Shown: piece by piece, positions 1-10,097 of the stretch
Position numbering within the stretch: the first letter of the stretch is position 1
Layout: each line of letters begins with the position of its first letter
Assembly (NCBI RefSeq): GCF_014395785.1
Contig: NZ_CP060713.1
Coordinates: 834,501 to 898,500 of the forward strand
Direction of reading: 5' to 3'
From: Nocardioides mesophilus
GTDB lineage: Bacteria; Actinomycetota; Actinomycetes; Propionibacteriales; Nocardioidaceae
Length of the DNA stretch: 64,000 nt
Made by a program: the position numbers and the translations under genes
The notes under the pieces: model-generated
Told to the model about the DNA's origin: nothing
The model's database searches: none
Seen by the model: only the letters and a program-made list of their open reading frames with translations

Positions 1-276
1 GGTGCCGACCACGCCCACCGCCGCGGTCCGGTCCACCTCGACTCCGGGGAACCACGGGTCACCCGCCATCTCCTCGAGGTCGATGTCCCAGCGGTCCACG
101 TCGGTGTCGAGGTCGCGCAGCGCCCCGGCGACGTACTCCTGCACCTCGAGCTCGGCGTCGGTCCCGCCCACGCTCGGGATCCGGACGAGCTCGGCGAGCT
201 GCTCGACGAGCACCTCCTCGTCGAGGTGCCCGAGCACGGAACGTTCGGCGGCGGACAGGGTGGCGTCGTCGGTCAT
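1..276 (-). CDS. M20 family metallopeptidase, N-terminal fragment
   Basis: The bottom strand reads from an ATG at 276 to the window edge, giving the first 92 residues of a protein. The stretch with LVRIPSVGG near residue 36-44 followed by an acidic AEEL-type helix is the usual opening of M20 peptidases of the ArgE/DapE/dipeptidase group. These are zinc hydrolases that cut N-acyl amino acids or dipeptides. The metal ligands and catalytic residues lie outside the window, so substrate cannot be told. It is followed downstream of its start by the divergent-side end of the glutamate dehydrogenase gene, 78 bp away and on the same strand. Confidence 0.72.
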   Translation of the reverse strand, partial: MTDDATLSAAERSVLGHLDEEVLVEQLAELVRIPSVGGTDAELEVQEYVAGALRDLDTDVDRWDIDLEEMAGDPWFPGVEVDRTAAVGVVGT

Positions 277-354
277 GCGGGCGAGTGTGCCCGGTGCAGC
301 CGCCTGCAGTCGCGGTTTCGTCTCAGTCCGTGTCGGTCAGGGCCGTGGCGCCCG

Positions 355-3300
355 TCACGGCGTCGCGAGCAACGTGCGCACCACCCGCAGCCCGACCGAG
401 AGCCGGGCGAGGTCGGCCTTCTCGTCGGAGCAGATCTCGTCGAGCGTGGTGACCGCCCGGGAGACGACGACCTCGTCGTCCTCCTCCCAGTCCGCGATCC
501 GCGACGGCACCGAGGTGTCCGCGGAGGTCTCCGCGAGCACCTGTGCGGTGAGCTGGGCGTGCACCGCGTGCAGGTCGTCGCGCAGCGCCGCCCGCGCCAT
601 CGTCTGCCAGCGGTCGTCGCGGGGCAGCGCGAGGATCCGCTCGGTGAGCGCCGAGAGGCCGAGCCGCTCCCCGAGCGCGAAGTGCACCCTGGCCACGTCG
701 AGCGGGTCGAGCTCGTCGCGCTTGGCGATCTCCACGATGTTGAGCACGGCGTACGCCGGCGGCAGCACCGCCACCCGGGACGCGAGGTCCTCGGGGACGC
801 CGCGGCCGACCAGCTCGTCGCGCCGGGACTGGAACGCCGCCTGCTCGCGGCCGGTGAGCAGGTTCGGCAGCTCGGCGAGCACCCGCTGGGCGACCACCCC
901 GAAGAAGTCGACGGTCCCCTCGCTGTCCAGCGGCGGTCGGCGGTTGTTGATCAGCCAGCGCGACGCCCGCTCGACGAGCGTCCGGATCTCCAGCCGCATC
1001 TGGGTCTGCACCTGGGCCGGGATCGCGTTGTCCTGCTCGTTGATCTCGTCGATGAGGGCACGCGAGGCGAACACCTCGCGGGCCACGAAGTTCGAGCGCA
1101 CCAGCTCGGCCACGCCGGCGCCGGTCTCCTCCGAGAGCCGGTGGAAGAAGGTGATCCCGGCGCCGTTGACCAGGTCGTTGACGACCTGGGTGGTGATGAT
1201 CTCGCGGCGCAGCGGGTGGCTCTCCATCCGCTCCCGGTAGGTGTGCCGCATCGGGGTCGGGAAGTAGCTGAACAGGTCCGAGCGCAGGAACGGGTCGTCG
1301 GGCAGGTCGGTGGCGAGGATCTCGTCGGAGAGCACGATCTTGGTGTAGGCCAGCAGCACCGACAGCTCCGGCGGGGTCAGCCCGCGGCGCTGCTCCAGGC
1401 GGCGGGCGACGACCTTGCGGCTGGGCAGCGACTCGAGCTCGCGGTCGAGCAGCGAGGCCTTCTCCAGCCGCCTGATCCAGTCCTCGTGCACGTGCATCAG
1501 CGGCCCGGCCAACGCGGTCGCGGAGGCCAGCGCGACGTTCTGCTCGTAGTTGTCGTGCAGCACCAGCGCGCCCACCTCCTCGGTCATCGAGGCGAGCAGG
1601 TCGTTGCGCTGCTTCTGGGTGAGGTCGCCGTTGGCCACCACCTGGTCGAGCAGGATCTTGATGTTCACCTCGTGGTCGGAGGTGTCCACGCCCGCGGAGT
1701 TGTCGATGAAGTCGGTGTTGATCCGGCCACCGCCGAGGGCGTACTCGATCCGGCCCTGCTGGGTCAGGCCCAGGTTGCCGCCCTCCCCCACGCACTTGCA
1801 GCGCAGGTCGGCGCCGTGCACGCGGATCGCGTCGTTGGCCTTGTCCCCGACCTCGGCGTCGCTCTCGTGCGACGCCTTGACGTAGGTGCCGATGCCGCCG
1901 TTCCAGAGCAGGTCGACCTCGGCGAGCAGGATCGCCTTCATCAGCTCGGCGGGGGTCAGCGTGGTCACGTTCTTGGGCAGGCTCAGCGCCCGCCGGACCT
2001 GCTCGGAGACCGGGATCGACTTCGACGAGCGGGACCACACCCCGCCGCCGGCGGAGATCAGCGACTCGTCGTAGTCCTGCCAGCTCGAGCGCGGCAGGTC
2101 GAAGAGCCGGCGCCGCTCGGCGTACGACGTCGCCGCGTCCGGATCCGGGTCGAGGAAGATGTCGCGGTGGTCGAACGCGGCGACCAGCCGGGTGTGCTCG
2201 GAGAGCAGCATCCCGTTGCCGAACACGTCGCCGGACATGTCGCCGACGCCGACGCAGGTGAAGTCCTGACGCTGGCAGTCGATGCCCATCTCCCGGAAGT
2301 GCCGGCGCACCGACTCCCAGGCGCCCCGGGCGGTGATCCCCATCGCCTTGTGGTCGTAGCCCACCGAGCCGCCAGAGGCGAAGGCGTCGCCCAGCCAGAA
2401 GCCGTAGTCCTCGGCGACGCCGTTGGCGATGTCGGAGAAGGTCGCGGTGCCCTTGTCGGCTGCGACCACGAGGTAGGAGTCGTCGCCGTCGTGGCGCACG
2501 ACCAGCTCCGGCGAGACCGTCTTGTCGGCGACCAGGTTGTCGGTGATGTCGAGCAGCCCGCAGATGAAGGTCTTGTAGCAGGCGATCCCCTCGGCCAGCC
2601 AGGCCTCCCGGTCCCCGGGGTCGGGCAGCTGCTTGCAGAAGAACCCGCCCTTGGCGCCGACCGGCACGATCACCGCGTTCTTGACCATCTGCGCCTTGAC
2701 CAGGCCCAGTACCTCGGTGCGGAAGTCGTCGCGCCGGTCCGACCAGCGCAGGCCGCCGCGGGCGACCGCGCCGAAGCGCAGGTGCACGCCCTCGACACGT
2801 GGGGAGTAGACGAAGATCTCGTACTTCGGCCGCGGCTCGGGCAGGTCCGGGATCGCGTCCGGCTGCAGCTTCAAGGAGATGTAGGCCTTGGGCAGGCCGT
2901 CCGGGGCCTGCTGGAAGTAGTTGGTGCGCAGCGTGGCCTTGATGACGGTGAGGTAGGACCTCAGGATCCGGTCGTGGTCGAGGCTGGCCACGTCGTCGAG
3001 GGCGGAGGCCAGCCGCGACTCGATCTCGTCCATGCGGGCCACGCGCGCCTCGGCGTCGCTGGGCAGGTCGCCCTTGCGGCCGGGGTCGAACCGCGCCTCG
3101 AACAGCGCCACCAGCAGCCGGGTGATGTCGACGTTGGAGCGCAGCGCCGTCTCGATGTAGTCCAGCGCGAACGGCGTACCCCCCTGGCGGATGTACTTGG
3201 CGTAGGCACGCAGCACCGTCGCCTGCCGCCAGGTGAGGCCGGCGGCCAGCACCAGCGCGTTGAACCCGTCCACCTCGTTGAGCCCGGTCCACACCGCGGT

Positions 3301-5244
3301 GACGGTGTTCTGGAACAGCTCGCGGGCCCCGGAGGGCAGCGCCCTGCGGTAGCGCAGCCCGAAGTCGTAGATGTGCGACTCCCGGGGCAGGTTCAGCAGC
3401 GTGTAAGGCCGCTCGTCGACGACCTCGACGCCCATCGAGGACAGCACCGGCAGCACCTGGCTCAGCGACAGCGGCCGCCCGGTGCGGAAGATCTTGAGCC
3501 GGGCCTCCTCCGGGGCGGAGTCCATGAGCTGGTAGAAGGACAGGTCCATCCCCTCCTCGCCGGGGATGCCCTCCAACCGGCCGAGGTCCACCGCCCCGAC
3601 CCGCGGGGCGTAGTCCTCCTTGTACGCCTCCGGGAACGAGTCGGCGTAGCGGCGGGCCAGCAGCGCGCCCTCCTCCTCGCCGAACTCCATGTGGGCCGCG
3701 GCGACGAAGTCGTCGCGCCAGGACCGGGCGGCCTCGGCGAGCTTGCGCTCGATGTCGGCGGAGTCGAAGAAGCCGATCGCCTGGCCTCGCTTGGGCCGCA
3801 CCACGAAGTGCAGCCGGGCGAGCAGCGACTCGCTGACCCGGGCGGTGTACTCGATGGAGTCGCCGCCCAGCTCCCGCTTGAGGATCGTCGCGATCCGCTC
3901 GCGCACCGCGGTCGTGTACCGGTCCCGGGGCAGGTAGACCAGGCAGGACAGGTAGCGGCCGTAGGCGTCGCGCCGGACGAAGAGGCGGACCTGCCGGCGC
4001 TCGCGGGTGTGCAGCACGGCCTCGGCGATCGGGACCAGGTCGTCGATCGGGGTCTGGAACAGCTCGTCGCGGGGGTAGGTCTCCAGGACGTCGAGGAGCG
4101 CCTTGCCGGTGTGGCTGTGCGGGTCGAAGCCGGCCCGGTCGATCACCTGCTGCGCCTTCTCCCGGAGCACCGGGATCCGGGTCAGCGACTCGGTGTAGGC
4201 GGCCGAGGAGAACAACCCCAGGAACCGCCGCTCGCCGACGATCTCGCCGGCGGCGTCGTAGGTCTTGACCCCGACGTAGTCGAGGTAGACCGGCCGGTGC
4301 ACGGTGGCCTTGGAGTTGGCCTTGGCCAGCACCAGCAGGGTGCGCTCCCGGGCCTTCTCCCGCACCAGCGGCGGCAGCTTGCCGGCCGGCGCGGTCATGT
4401 CGGGGTCGGAGCGGAGGATGCCGTAGCCGGTGCCCGGCACCGCCCGCAGGCAGACGGCGTCGGGGTCCTCGGGGTCCTCGACGCTCTCCAGGTGGTACTC
4501 CCGGTAGCCCAGGAACGTGAAGTGGTCGTCGGCCAGCCACCGCAGCAGCGCCTTGGCCTCCTCGACCTCCCCCTCCGGCAGCGGCGGCGGGTGCTCGTCG
4601 AGGTCGGCGACGATGGCGCGGGCCTGGGCGTGCATCTTGGGCCAGTCCTCGACGGCCTCCCGCACGTCCTGCAGCACCTTGACCAGCGAGGTCTCGATCT
4701 CGTGCAGCTGCTCGGGGCTCGACTCCCGGCTGATCTCCAGGTGCATCCACGACTCGCGGGACACGTCGTGCGGCTGCTCGGCCTTGTCGACCTGCTGCTC
4801 GTCGGTCAGCACCTCCACGAGCCGGCCGGTCACGTCACGGCGTACCAGCATCTGGGGGTGCACGACCATCAGCACGTCGCGGGCCTGCTCGTTGAGCACC
4901 ATCGTCACCGAGTCGACGAGGAAGGGCATGTCGTCGGTGACCACCTCGACGACCGTGTGCCCGTCGGCGGACCAGCCGTGCTCGGAGACCGTCGGGGTGA
5001 ACACGTGGATCTTCGCGGTGCCCTGCGGGCGCTCGGCGGCCAGCTTGTACTGGCTCATCGCGGCGCCGTACAGGTCGACCTCGCTGCGGTCGACCATGTC
5101 CTCGGGCGCGACGTGGCGGTAGTAGTAGCGCAGCAGCGTGGCGACGTGCTCGTCGGGCGGCCCCCCGGTGCCCTTGCGGTTCGCAGCGAGAGTGGCGGCC
5201 TTGTCGATCAGGTCGTCCTTGGTCTCATCCAGCGTCGATCGCAC
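355..5244 (-). CDS. NAD-specific glutamate dehydrogenase, large (180-kDa) type
   Basis: A 1629-residue protein, the expected size of the large NAD-dependent glutamate dehydrogenase class first described in Streptomyces clavuligerus. It oxidises glutamate to 2-oxoglutarate and ammonia with NAD and mainly serves glutamate catabolism. The catalytic dehydrogenase core lies around residues 820-1150: the GGLRWSDRRDDFRTEV motif at about residues 828-843 and the lysine-containing PVGAKGGF at about 858-865 are both intact, and a nucleotide-binding region follows. The N-terminal 700 residues are the long ACT-like regulatory part. The start is a GTG at 5244, with AAGGA about 9 bases upstream. Neighbours kynA and pruA also break down amino acids and converge on glutamate, so the region is plausibly catabolic. 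Confidence 0.95.
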   Translation of the reverse strand: MRSTLDETKDDLIDKAATLAANRKGTGGPPDEHVATLLRYYYRHVAPEDMVDRSEVDLYGAAMSQYKLAAERPQGTAKIHVFTPTVSEHGWSADGHTVVEVVTDDMPFLVDSVTMVLNEQARDVLMVVHPQMLVRRDVTGRLVEVLTDEQQVDKAEQPHDVSRESWMHLEISRESSPEQLHEIETSLVKVLQDVREAVEDWPKMHAQARAIVADLDEHPPPLPEGEVEEAKALLRWLADDHFTFLGYREYHLESVEDPEDPDAVCLRAVPGTGYGILRSDPDMTAPAGKLPPLVREKARERTLLVLAKANSKATVHRPVYLDYVGVKTYDAAGEIVGERRFLGLFSSAAYTESLTRIPVLREKAQQVIDRAGFDPHSHTGKALLDVLETYPRDELFQTPIDDLVPIAEAVLHTRERRQVRLFVRRDAYGRYLSCLVYLPRDRYTTAVRERIATILKRELGGDSIEYTARVSESLLARLHFVVRPKRGQAIGFFDSADIERKLAEAARSWRDDFVAAAHMEFGEEEGALLARRYADSFPEAYKEDYAPRVGAVDLGRLEGIPGEEGMDLSFYQLMDSAPEEARLKIFRTGRPLSLSQVLPVLSSMGVEVVDERPYTLLNLPRESHIYDFGLRYRRALPSGARELFQNTVTAVWTGLNEVDGFNALVLAAGLTWRQATVLRAYAKYIRQGGTPFALDYIETALRSNVDITRLLVALFEARFDPGRKGDLPSDAEARVARMDEIESRLASALDDVASLDHDRILRSYLTVIKATLRTNYFQQAPDGLPKAYISLKLQPDAIPDLPEPRPKYEIFVYSPRVEGVHLRFGAVARGGLRWSDRRDDFRTEVLGLVKAQMVKNAVIVPVGAKGGFFCKQLPDPGDREAWLAEGIACYKTFICGLLDITDNLVADKTVSPELVVRHDGDDSYLVVAADKGTATFSDIANGVAEDYGFWLGDAFASGGSVGYDHKAMGITARGAWESVRRHFREMGIDCQRQDFTCVGVGDMSGDVFGNGMLLSEHTRLVAAFDHRDIFLDPDPDAATSYAERRRLFDLPRSSWQDYDESLISAGGGVWSRSSKSIPVSEQVRRALSLPKNVTTLTPAELMKAILLAEVDLLWNGGIGTYVKASHESDAEVGDKANDAIRVHGADLRCKCVGEGGNLGLTQQGRIEYALGGGRINTDFIDNSAGVDTSDHEVNIKILLDQVVANGDLTQKQRNDLLASMTEEVGALVLHDNYEQNVALASATALAGPLMHVHEDWIRRLEKASLLDRELESLPSRKVVARRLEQRRGLTPPELSVLLAYTKIVLSDEILATDLPDDPFLRSDLFSYFPTPMRHTYRERMESHPLRREIITTQVVNDLVNGAGITFFHRLSEETGAGVAELVRSNFVAREVFASRALIDEINEQDNAIPAQVQTQMRLEIRTLVERASRWLINNRRPPLDSEGTVDFFGVVAQRVLAELPNLLTGREQAAFQSRRDELVGRGVPEDLASRVAVLPPAYAVLNIVEIAKRDELDPLDVARVHFALGERLGLSALTERILALPRDDRWQTMARAALRDDLHAVHAQLTAQVLAETSADTSVPSRIADWEEDDEVVVSRAVTTLDEICSDEKADLARLSVGLRVVRTLLATP

Positions 5245-5452
5245 GAGGTCCGTCCTTGTCCCAGCGACGGGGCACCCCGGTAGAAGGCCACCGGACGGCC
5301 CCGGACAGCACGCCGTTGTGCCGTCGCCTACGACACTATTGCCCGGCTCGCGTCCTCACCAACACAACCCCCGTGTCGCTCCCGATCCGCAACTGCCGGG
5401 GGCGGCTCCCGGGCCGCCGTCAGACCGGTCGCGGCGCGGGCGGCGGGGCGCC

Positions 5453-6331
5453 TCACAGGTGCGAGCGGAGCTCCCACAGCAGCGGGTAGTAGCGCAGTTC
5501 GAGGCGGCTGCGGAGGTAGTCGGCGCCCGAGGAGCCCCCGGTGCCGGTCTTGGTGCCGATCATCCGCTCCACCATCACCACGTGGCGCGCGCGCCAGGCA
5601 GCGGCGAGCTCGTCGTGCTGCAGCAGCGCCTCGGCCAGCGCCCAGACCTCGGCGTACCCACCCCGGTCGTGCGCCGCCCGTCGGACCGAGTCGGTGACCT
5701 CCGCGTCGCTGCCCACCGGCAGGCCGCGACGAGCGAGCACGCGCAGGAACGCGTCCCACAGGGTCGGCTCCGCCAGCCGCCGGCGCAGTCGCTCCCGCTC
5801 GACCTCGGTCAGGCCCCGGAACCGCTCGACGAACGACGGGTCCTTGGCCCCGGAGAGGAACTCCAGCTCGCGGAACTGCACCGACTGGAAGCCGCTCGCC
5901 GGCGCCAGCGTCTGCCGGAACTGCAGGAAGTCCTGCGGCGTCATGGTCTCCAGCACGTCGACCTGCTGGACCAGCACGCGCTCCACGACGTGCATGCGCT
6001 GCAGCAGGTGCTGGGCCCACCAGAGCCGGTCCGCGCCAGGGGTCTCGTCGAGCATCGCGTCGCGGGCCGCGGTCGCCTCGTGCAGCAGCTGCTGGAACCA
6101 CAGCTCGTAGACCTGGTGGATGGTGATGAAGAGCAGCTCGTCGTGGGCCGCGGGGTCGGACTCGAGCCGCTGCGAGGTCAGCAGCCGCTCGAGCTGGAGG
6201 TAGCCGCCGTACGTCAGCCGGGCGCCCTGCTCGCCGAAGTCCACCGGGGTGGTCTCGCTCTCGCCCCACTCACCGGTCCACCGGGATCCGGCGGGCTGCT
6301 GTCGGGGGTCGTCTGCGCTGTCTCCGCTCAC
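5453..6331 (-). CDS. kynA: tryptophan 2,3-dioxygenase
   Basis: A 292-residue cytosolic haem enzyme that opens the indole ring of L-tryptophan to N-formylkynurenine, the first step of the kynurenine pathway. His72 in FITIHQVYELWF is the substrate-side histidine region, His250 in ARHVVMVERMIG is the expected haem ligand, and GTGGSSG at 263-269 is the glycine-rich substrate loop. The length equals bacterial family members. The reading frame is open further upstream, but that part is a shadow of the divergent DUF2505 gene; I place the start at the GTG at 6331. No kynureninase or formamidase gene is present in the window, so the rest of the pathway must lie elsewhere. Confidence 0.95.
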   Translation of the reverse strand: MSGDSADDPRQQPAGSRWTGEWGESETTPVDFGEQGARLTYGGYLQLERLLTSQRLESDPAAHDELLFITIHQVYELWFQQLLHEATAARDAMLDETPGADRLWWAQHLLQRMHVVERVLVQQVDVLETMTPQDFLQFRQTLAPASGFQSVQFRELEFLSGAKDPSFVERFRGLTEVERERLRRRLAEPTLWDAFLRVLARRGLPVGSDAEVTDSVRRAAHDRGGYAEVWALAEALLQHDELAAAWRARHVVMVERMIGTKTGTGGSSGADYLRSRLELRYYPLLWELRSHL

Positions 6332-6391
6332 CCGGCCACCGTAGTCACGCCGGGCGGTCCGCGCAGCCGGGCCTGCGGCATGATGGCCGCC

Positions 6392-6874
6392 ATGAAGTTC
6401 TCCTTCTCGATGTCGTACGACGCCGCGCCCGACCGGGTCTACGCGATGCTGGGCGAGCCGGAGTTCCGCGAGCAGGTCTGCGCCGCCGGCTACGCGGTGC
6501 GGCACAACGTCTCGCTCACCCACTCCGGCACCGGCATGACGGTCGTGATGGACCAGTACCTCCCCACCCGCGGCATCCCGCCCGTCGCGGCGAAGTTCGT
6601 CGGCGAGGAGCTGCACATCGTGCAGACCGAGGAGTGGTCGGGCCCGGAGGGCGCCAGCCTCGACATCGCGATCCCGGGCAAGCCCGGCTGGGTGAAGGGC
6701 GCTATCACGCTGGCCGCCGCCGGCTCCCGGACGGTCGAGACCATCACCGGCGAGGTCAAGATCAACGTGCCGCTGGTCGGCGGCAAGCTGGAGAAGATGA
6801 TCGAGCAGGTGATCGAGGCCGCGATGCGCAACGAGGAGCGGGTCGGGCACAGCTGGCTCGACGGCGACCGCTGA
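6392..6874 (+). CDS. DUF2505 family protein
   Basis: A 160-residue protein beginning MKFSFSMSYDAAPDRVYAML, typical of the actinobacterial DUF2505 family. Predicted fold is START/polyketide-cyclase-like, with alternating strands and a long amphipathic C-terminal helix (residues about 132-150) expected to cap a hydrophobic pocket. No catalytic residues are known for the family and no ligand can be proposed. It is transcribed divergently from kynA with 60 bp between the two starts. In-frame ATG codons also exist at 6380 and 6383; the one at 6392 matches the usual family N-terminus. Function unknown. Confidence 0.88.
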   Translation: MKFSFSMSYDAAPDRVYAMLGEPEFREQVCAAGYAVRHNVSLTHSGTGMTVVMDQYLPTRGIPPVAAKFVGEELHIVQTEEWSGPEGASLDIAIPGKPGWVKGAITLAAAGSRTVETITGEVKINVPLVGGKLEKMIEQVIEAAMRNEERVGHSWLDGDR

Positions 6875-6886
6875 CGAGGGGACGGC

Positions 6887-7117
6887 TCAGAGCCGCTCGC
6901 CGGGTCCCGGGCCTCCGGTGACGTCGGCCCGCGCCCCGGCCTCCTGCTGCTCGGCGGCGAGGTCGCGGCGGCGGACGACGTACACGACGACGCCGAGCAC
7001 CACGAACGGCCCGAACGCGATCAGCAGCACCAGAAGCTTCTCGTAGCCGTGCAGCGCCCCCAGGTGCAGCACCGGTGGCAGCGCGAGCAGGGTGGGAACC
7101 AGCGCCGGACCGGACAT
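6887..7117 (-). CDS. small single-span membrane protein, unknown function
   Basis: A 76-residue protein with a hydrophobic segment at about residues 29-48 (LLVLLIAFGPFVVLGVVVYV), followed by an RRR stop-transfer cluster and a soluble, Glu/Gln/Gly-rich tail. The topology suggests the N-terminus outside and the tail in the cytoplasm. The first 25 residues are mildly hydrophobic and might be a second span. It ends 12 bp past the DUF2505 gene in convergent orientation and starts about 100 bp from the divergent Old Yellow Enzyme gene. Similar short membrane proteins are common and unnamed in Nocardioides. I do not recognise a function. Confidence 0.68.
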   Translation of the reverse strand: MSGPALVPTLLALPPVLHLGALHGYEKLLVLLIAFGPFVVLGVVVYVVRRRDLAAEQQEAGARADVTGGPGPGERL

Positions 7118-7141
7118 GGATCACATTATGCCGGGTCAGGA

Positions 7142-7180
7142 TTGACCGGCCGCGGGATCGGGTACAAGAAGTCGTACAAG
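7142..7180 (+). promoter_or_regulatory. candidate promoter of the Old Yellow Enzyme gene with direct repeat
   Basis: TTGACC at 7142-7147 and TACAAG at 7163-7168 form a -35/-10-like pair, although the 15-bp spacer is short. The heptamer GTACAAG occurs at 7162-7168 and again at 7174-7180, one 12-bp step apart, overlapping the -10 position. Such a repeat could be a regulator half-site pair. The gene start is 39 bp downstream of the second copy. Assignment is by eye. Confidence 0.35.
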
Positions 7181-7218
7181 TTTCAACGAAACTCGATCTC
7201 TCGGAGGAATTCTCCCCC

Positions 7219-8292
7219 ATGCCGGACCTTTTCGAACCGCTCCGCATCAAGAACTGGGACCTGCCGCACCGCCTCGTGATGGCGCCGCTGACCCGCAACC
7301 GCGCAGACGCCGGGATGGTCCCCAGCGACCTCGCGGTCGAGTACTACGCCCAGCGCGCCTCCGCCGGCCTGATCATCAGCGAGGGCACCCAGCCGAGCGC
7401 CGTGGGCCAGGGCTACCTGAGCACGCCGGGCATCCACACGCCCGAGCAGGTCGAGGGATGGCGCCGCGTCGCCGACGCCGTGCACGCCGCCGGCGGCCGC
7501 ATCGTGATCCAGCTCATGCACGCCGGCCGGGTCGCGCACCCCGACAACAAGGACGGCCTGGAGACGATCGCGCCCAGCGCGCTCGCCGCGCCGGACCAGA
7601 TGTTCACCGCCGACGGCATGAAGCCGCACCCCGTCCCCCGCGCCGTGGCGACCGACGAGATCCCCGGTCTGGTCGAGGAGTTCGTCCACGCCGCCCGCTG
7701 CGCGGTCGAGGCCGGTGTCGACGGCGTCGAGGTGCACGCCGCGAACGGCTACCTGATCCACCAGTTCCTCGCGCCGGGCTCCAACCAGCGCACGGACGAG
7801 TACGGCGGCAGCCCGGACAACCGCGCCCGCTTCGCCATCGAGGTGACCCGCGCGGTCGCCGAGGCGATCGGCGCCGAGCGCGTCGGGATCCGGATCTCCC
7901 CCGCCCACAACATTCAGGGCGCCACCGAGACCGACCCCGACGACGTCGAGGCCACGTACTCCGCCCTGATCGAGGGCATCGCGCCGCTCGGCCTGGCCTA
8001 CCTGAGCGTCCTCGCCGACCCGGCGCAGGACCTCGTGCAGCGGCTGCGCAAGGACTTCGGCGGCGTGATGATCGCCAACGACGGCTTCGCGGAGATCACC
8101 ACCCGCGAGAAGGCGCAGGACGTGCTCGACGACGACCTCGCCGACGCGGTCGCGGTCGGGCGGCTGTTCCTGGCCAACCCGGACCTGCCGCGCCGCTGGC
8201 AGACCGGCGCCGCGCTGAACGAGCCGGACCCGGCGACCTTCTACGGCGGCGGCGCCGAGGGCTACACCGACTACCCGTTCCTCGACGCCTGA
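7219..8292 (+). CDS. Old Yellow Enzyme family NADH:flavin oxidoreductase
   Basis: A 357-residue TIM-barrel flavoenzyme of the NemA/XenB type that binds FMN and reduces activated C=C bonds (enones, maleimides, nitro esters) with NAD(P)H. FMN-site motif MAPLTRNRA at 21-29 carries the classical Thr25; HAGR is at 101-104; His173 and Asn176 of HAANGY form the substrate-activating HxxN pair, with Tyr178 as proton donor. The start at 7219 is chosen because GGAGG sits 11 bases upstream and MPDLFEPLRI is the family N-terminus. The reading frame extends further upstream without family similarity. Physiological substrate is unknown. Confidence 0.93.
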   Translation: MPDLFEPLRIKNWDLPHRLVMAPLTRNRADAGMVPSDLAVEYYAQRASAGLIISEGTQPSAVGQGYLSTPGIHTPEQVEGWRRVADAVHAAGGRIVIQLMHAGRVAHPDNKDGLETIAPSALAAPDQMFTADGMKPHPVPRAVATDEIPGLVEEFVHAARCAVEAGVDGVEVHAANGYLIHQFLAPGSNQRTDEYGGSPDNRARFAIEVTRAVAEAIGAERVGIRISPAHNIQGATETDPDDVEATYSALIEGIAPLGLAYLSVLADPAQDLVQRLRKDFGGVMIANDGFAEITTREKAQDVLDDDLADAVAVGRLFLANPDLPRRWQTGAALNEPDPATFYGGGAEGYTDYPFLDA

Positions 8293-8306
8293 GCCACGCG
8301 CCCCCC

Positions 8307-8392
8307 GATTACCACGGTCCCGTGGTGAACTGATGCTCCCCATGGGCTACGGCCCATGGGGAGCATCAAACTTCCTGCATCCCGTGGTAATC
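8307..8392. repeat. two-layer palindrome with UNCG tetraloop; probable bidirectional terminator
   Basis: Outer arms are GATTACCACGG at 8307-8317 and its exact complement at 8382-8392. Inner arms are a 17-bp perfect stem, 8331-8347 pairing with 8352-8368, closing a TACG loop (cUACGg in RNA, an unusually stable UNCG tetraloop). Both layers share the same dyad centre at 8349.5 and are separated by 13-base unpaired strips on each side. The left outer arm can alternatively pair with 8320-8326. It lies between the convergent Old Yellow Enzyme and pruA genes, so a bidirectional terminator is the simplest reading. No T-run follows on either strand. Confidence 0.8.
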
Positions 8393-8416
8393 CGCGAGCC
8401 GCGGCCCGCGCGGGCC

Positions 8417-10045
<1,629 letters not shown>

Positions 10046-10097
10046 GCAGCCGATCGTGTCAGAACCGTGCCGTCGTGCCCAAGTCCCCCTGCCCGGC

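Noticed and set aside
226-5283. A 1685-codon open frame on the top strand opposite the glutamate dehydrogenase gene
   Set aside because: Its product is Arg/Gly/Val/His-rich with no domain; it is the antisense shadow expected in a gene with this codon bias.
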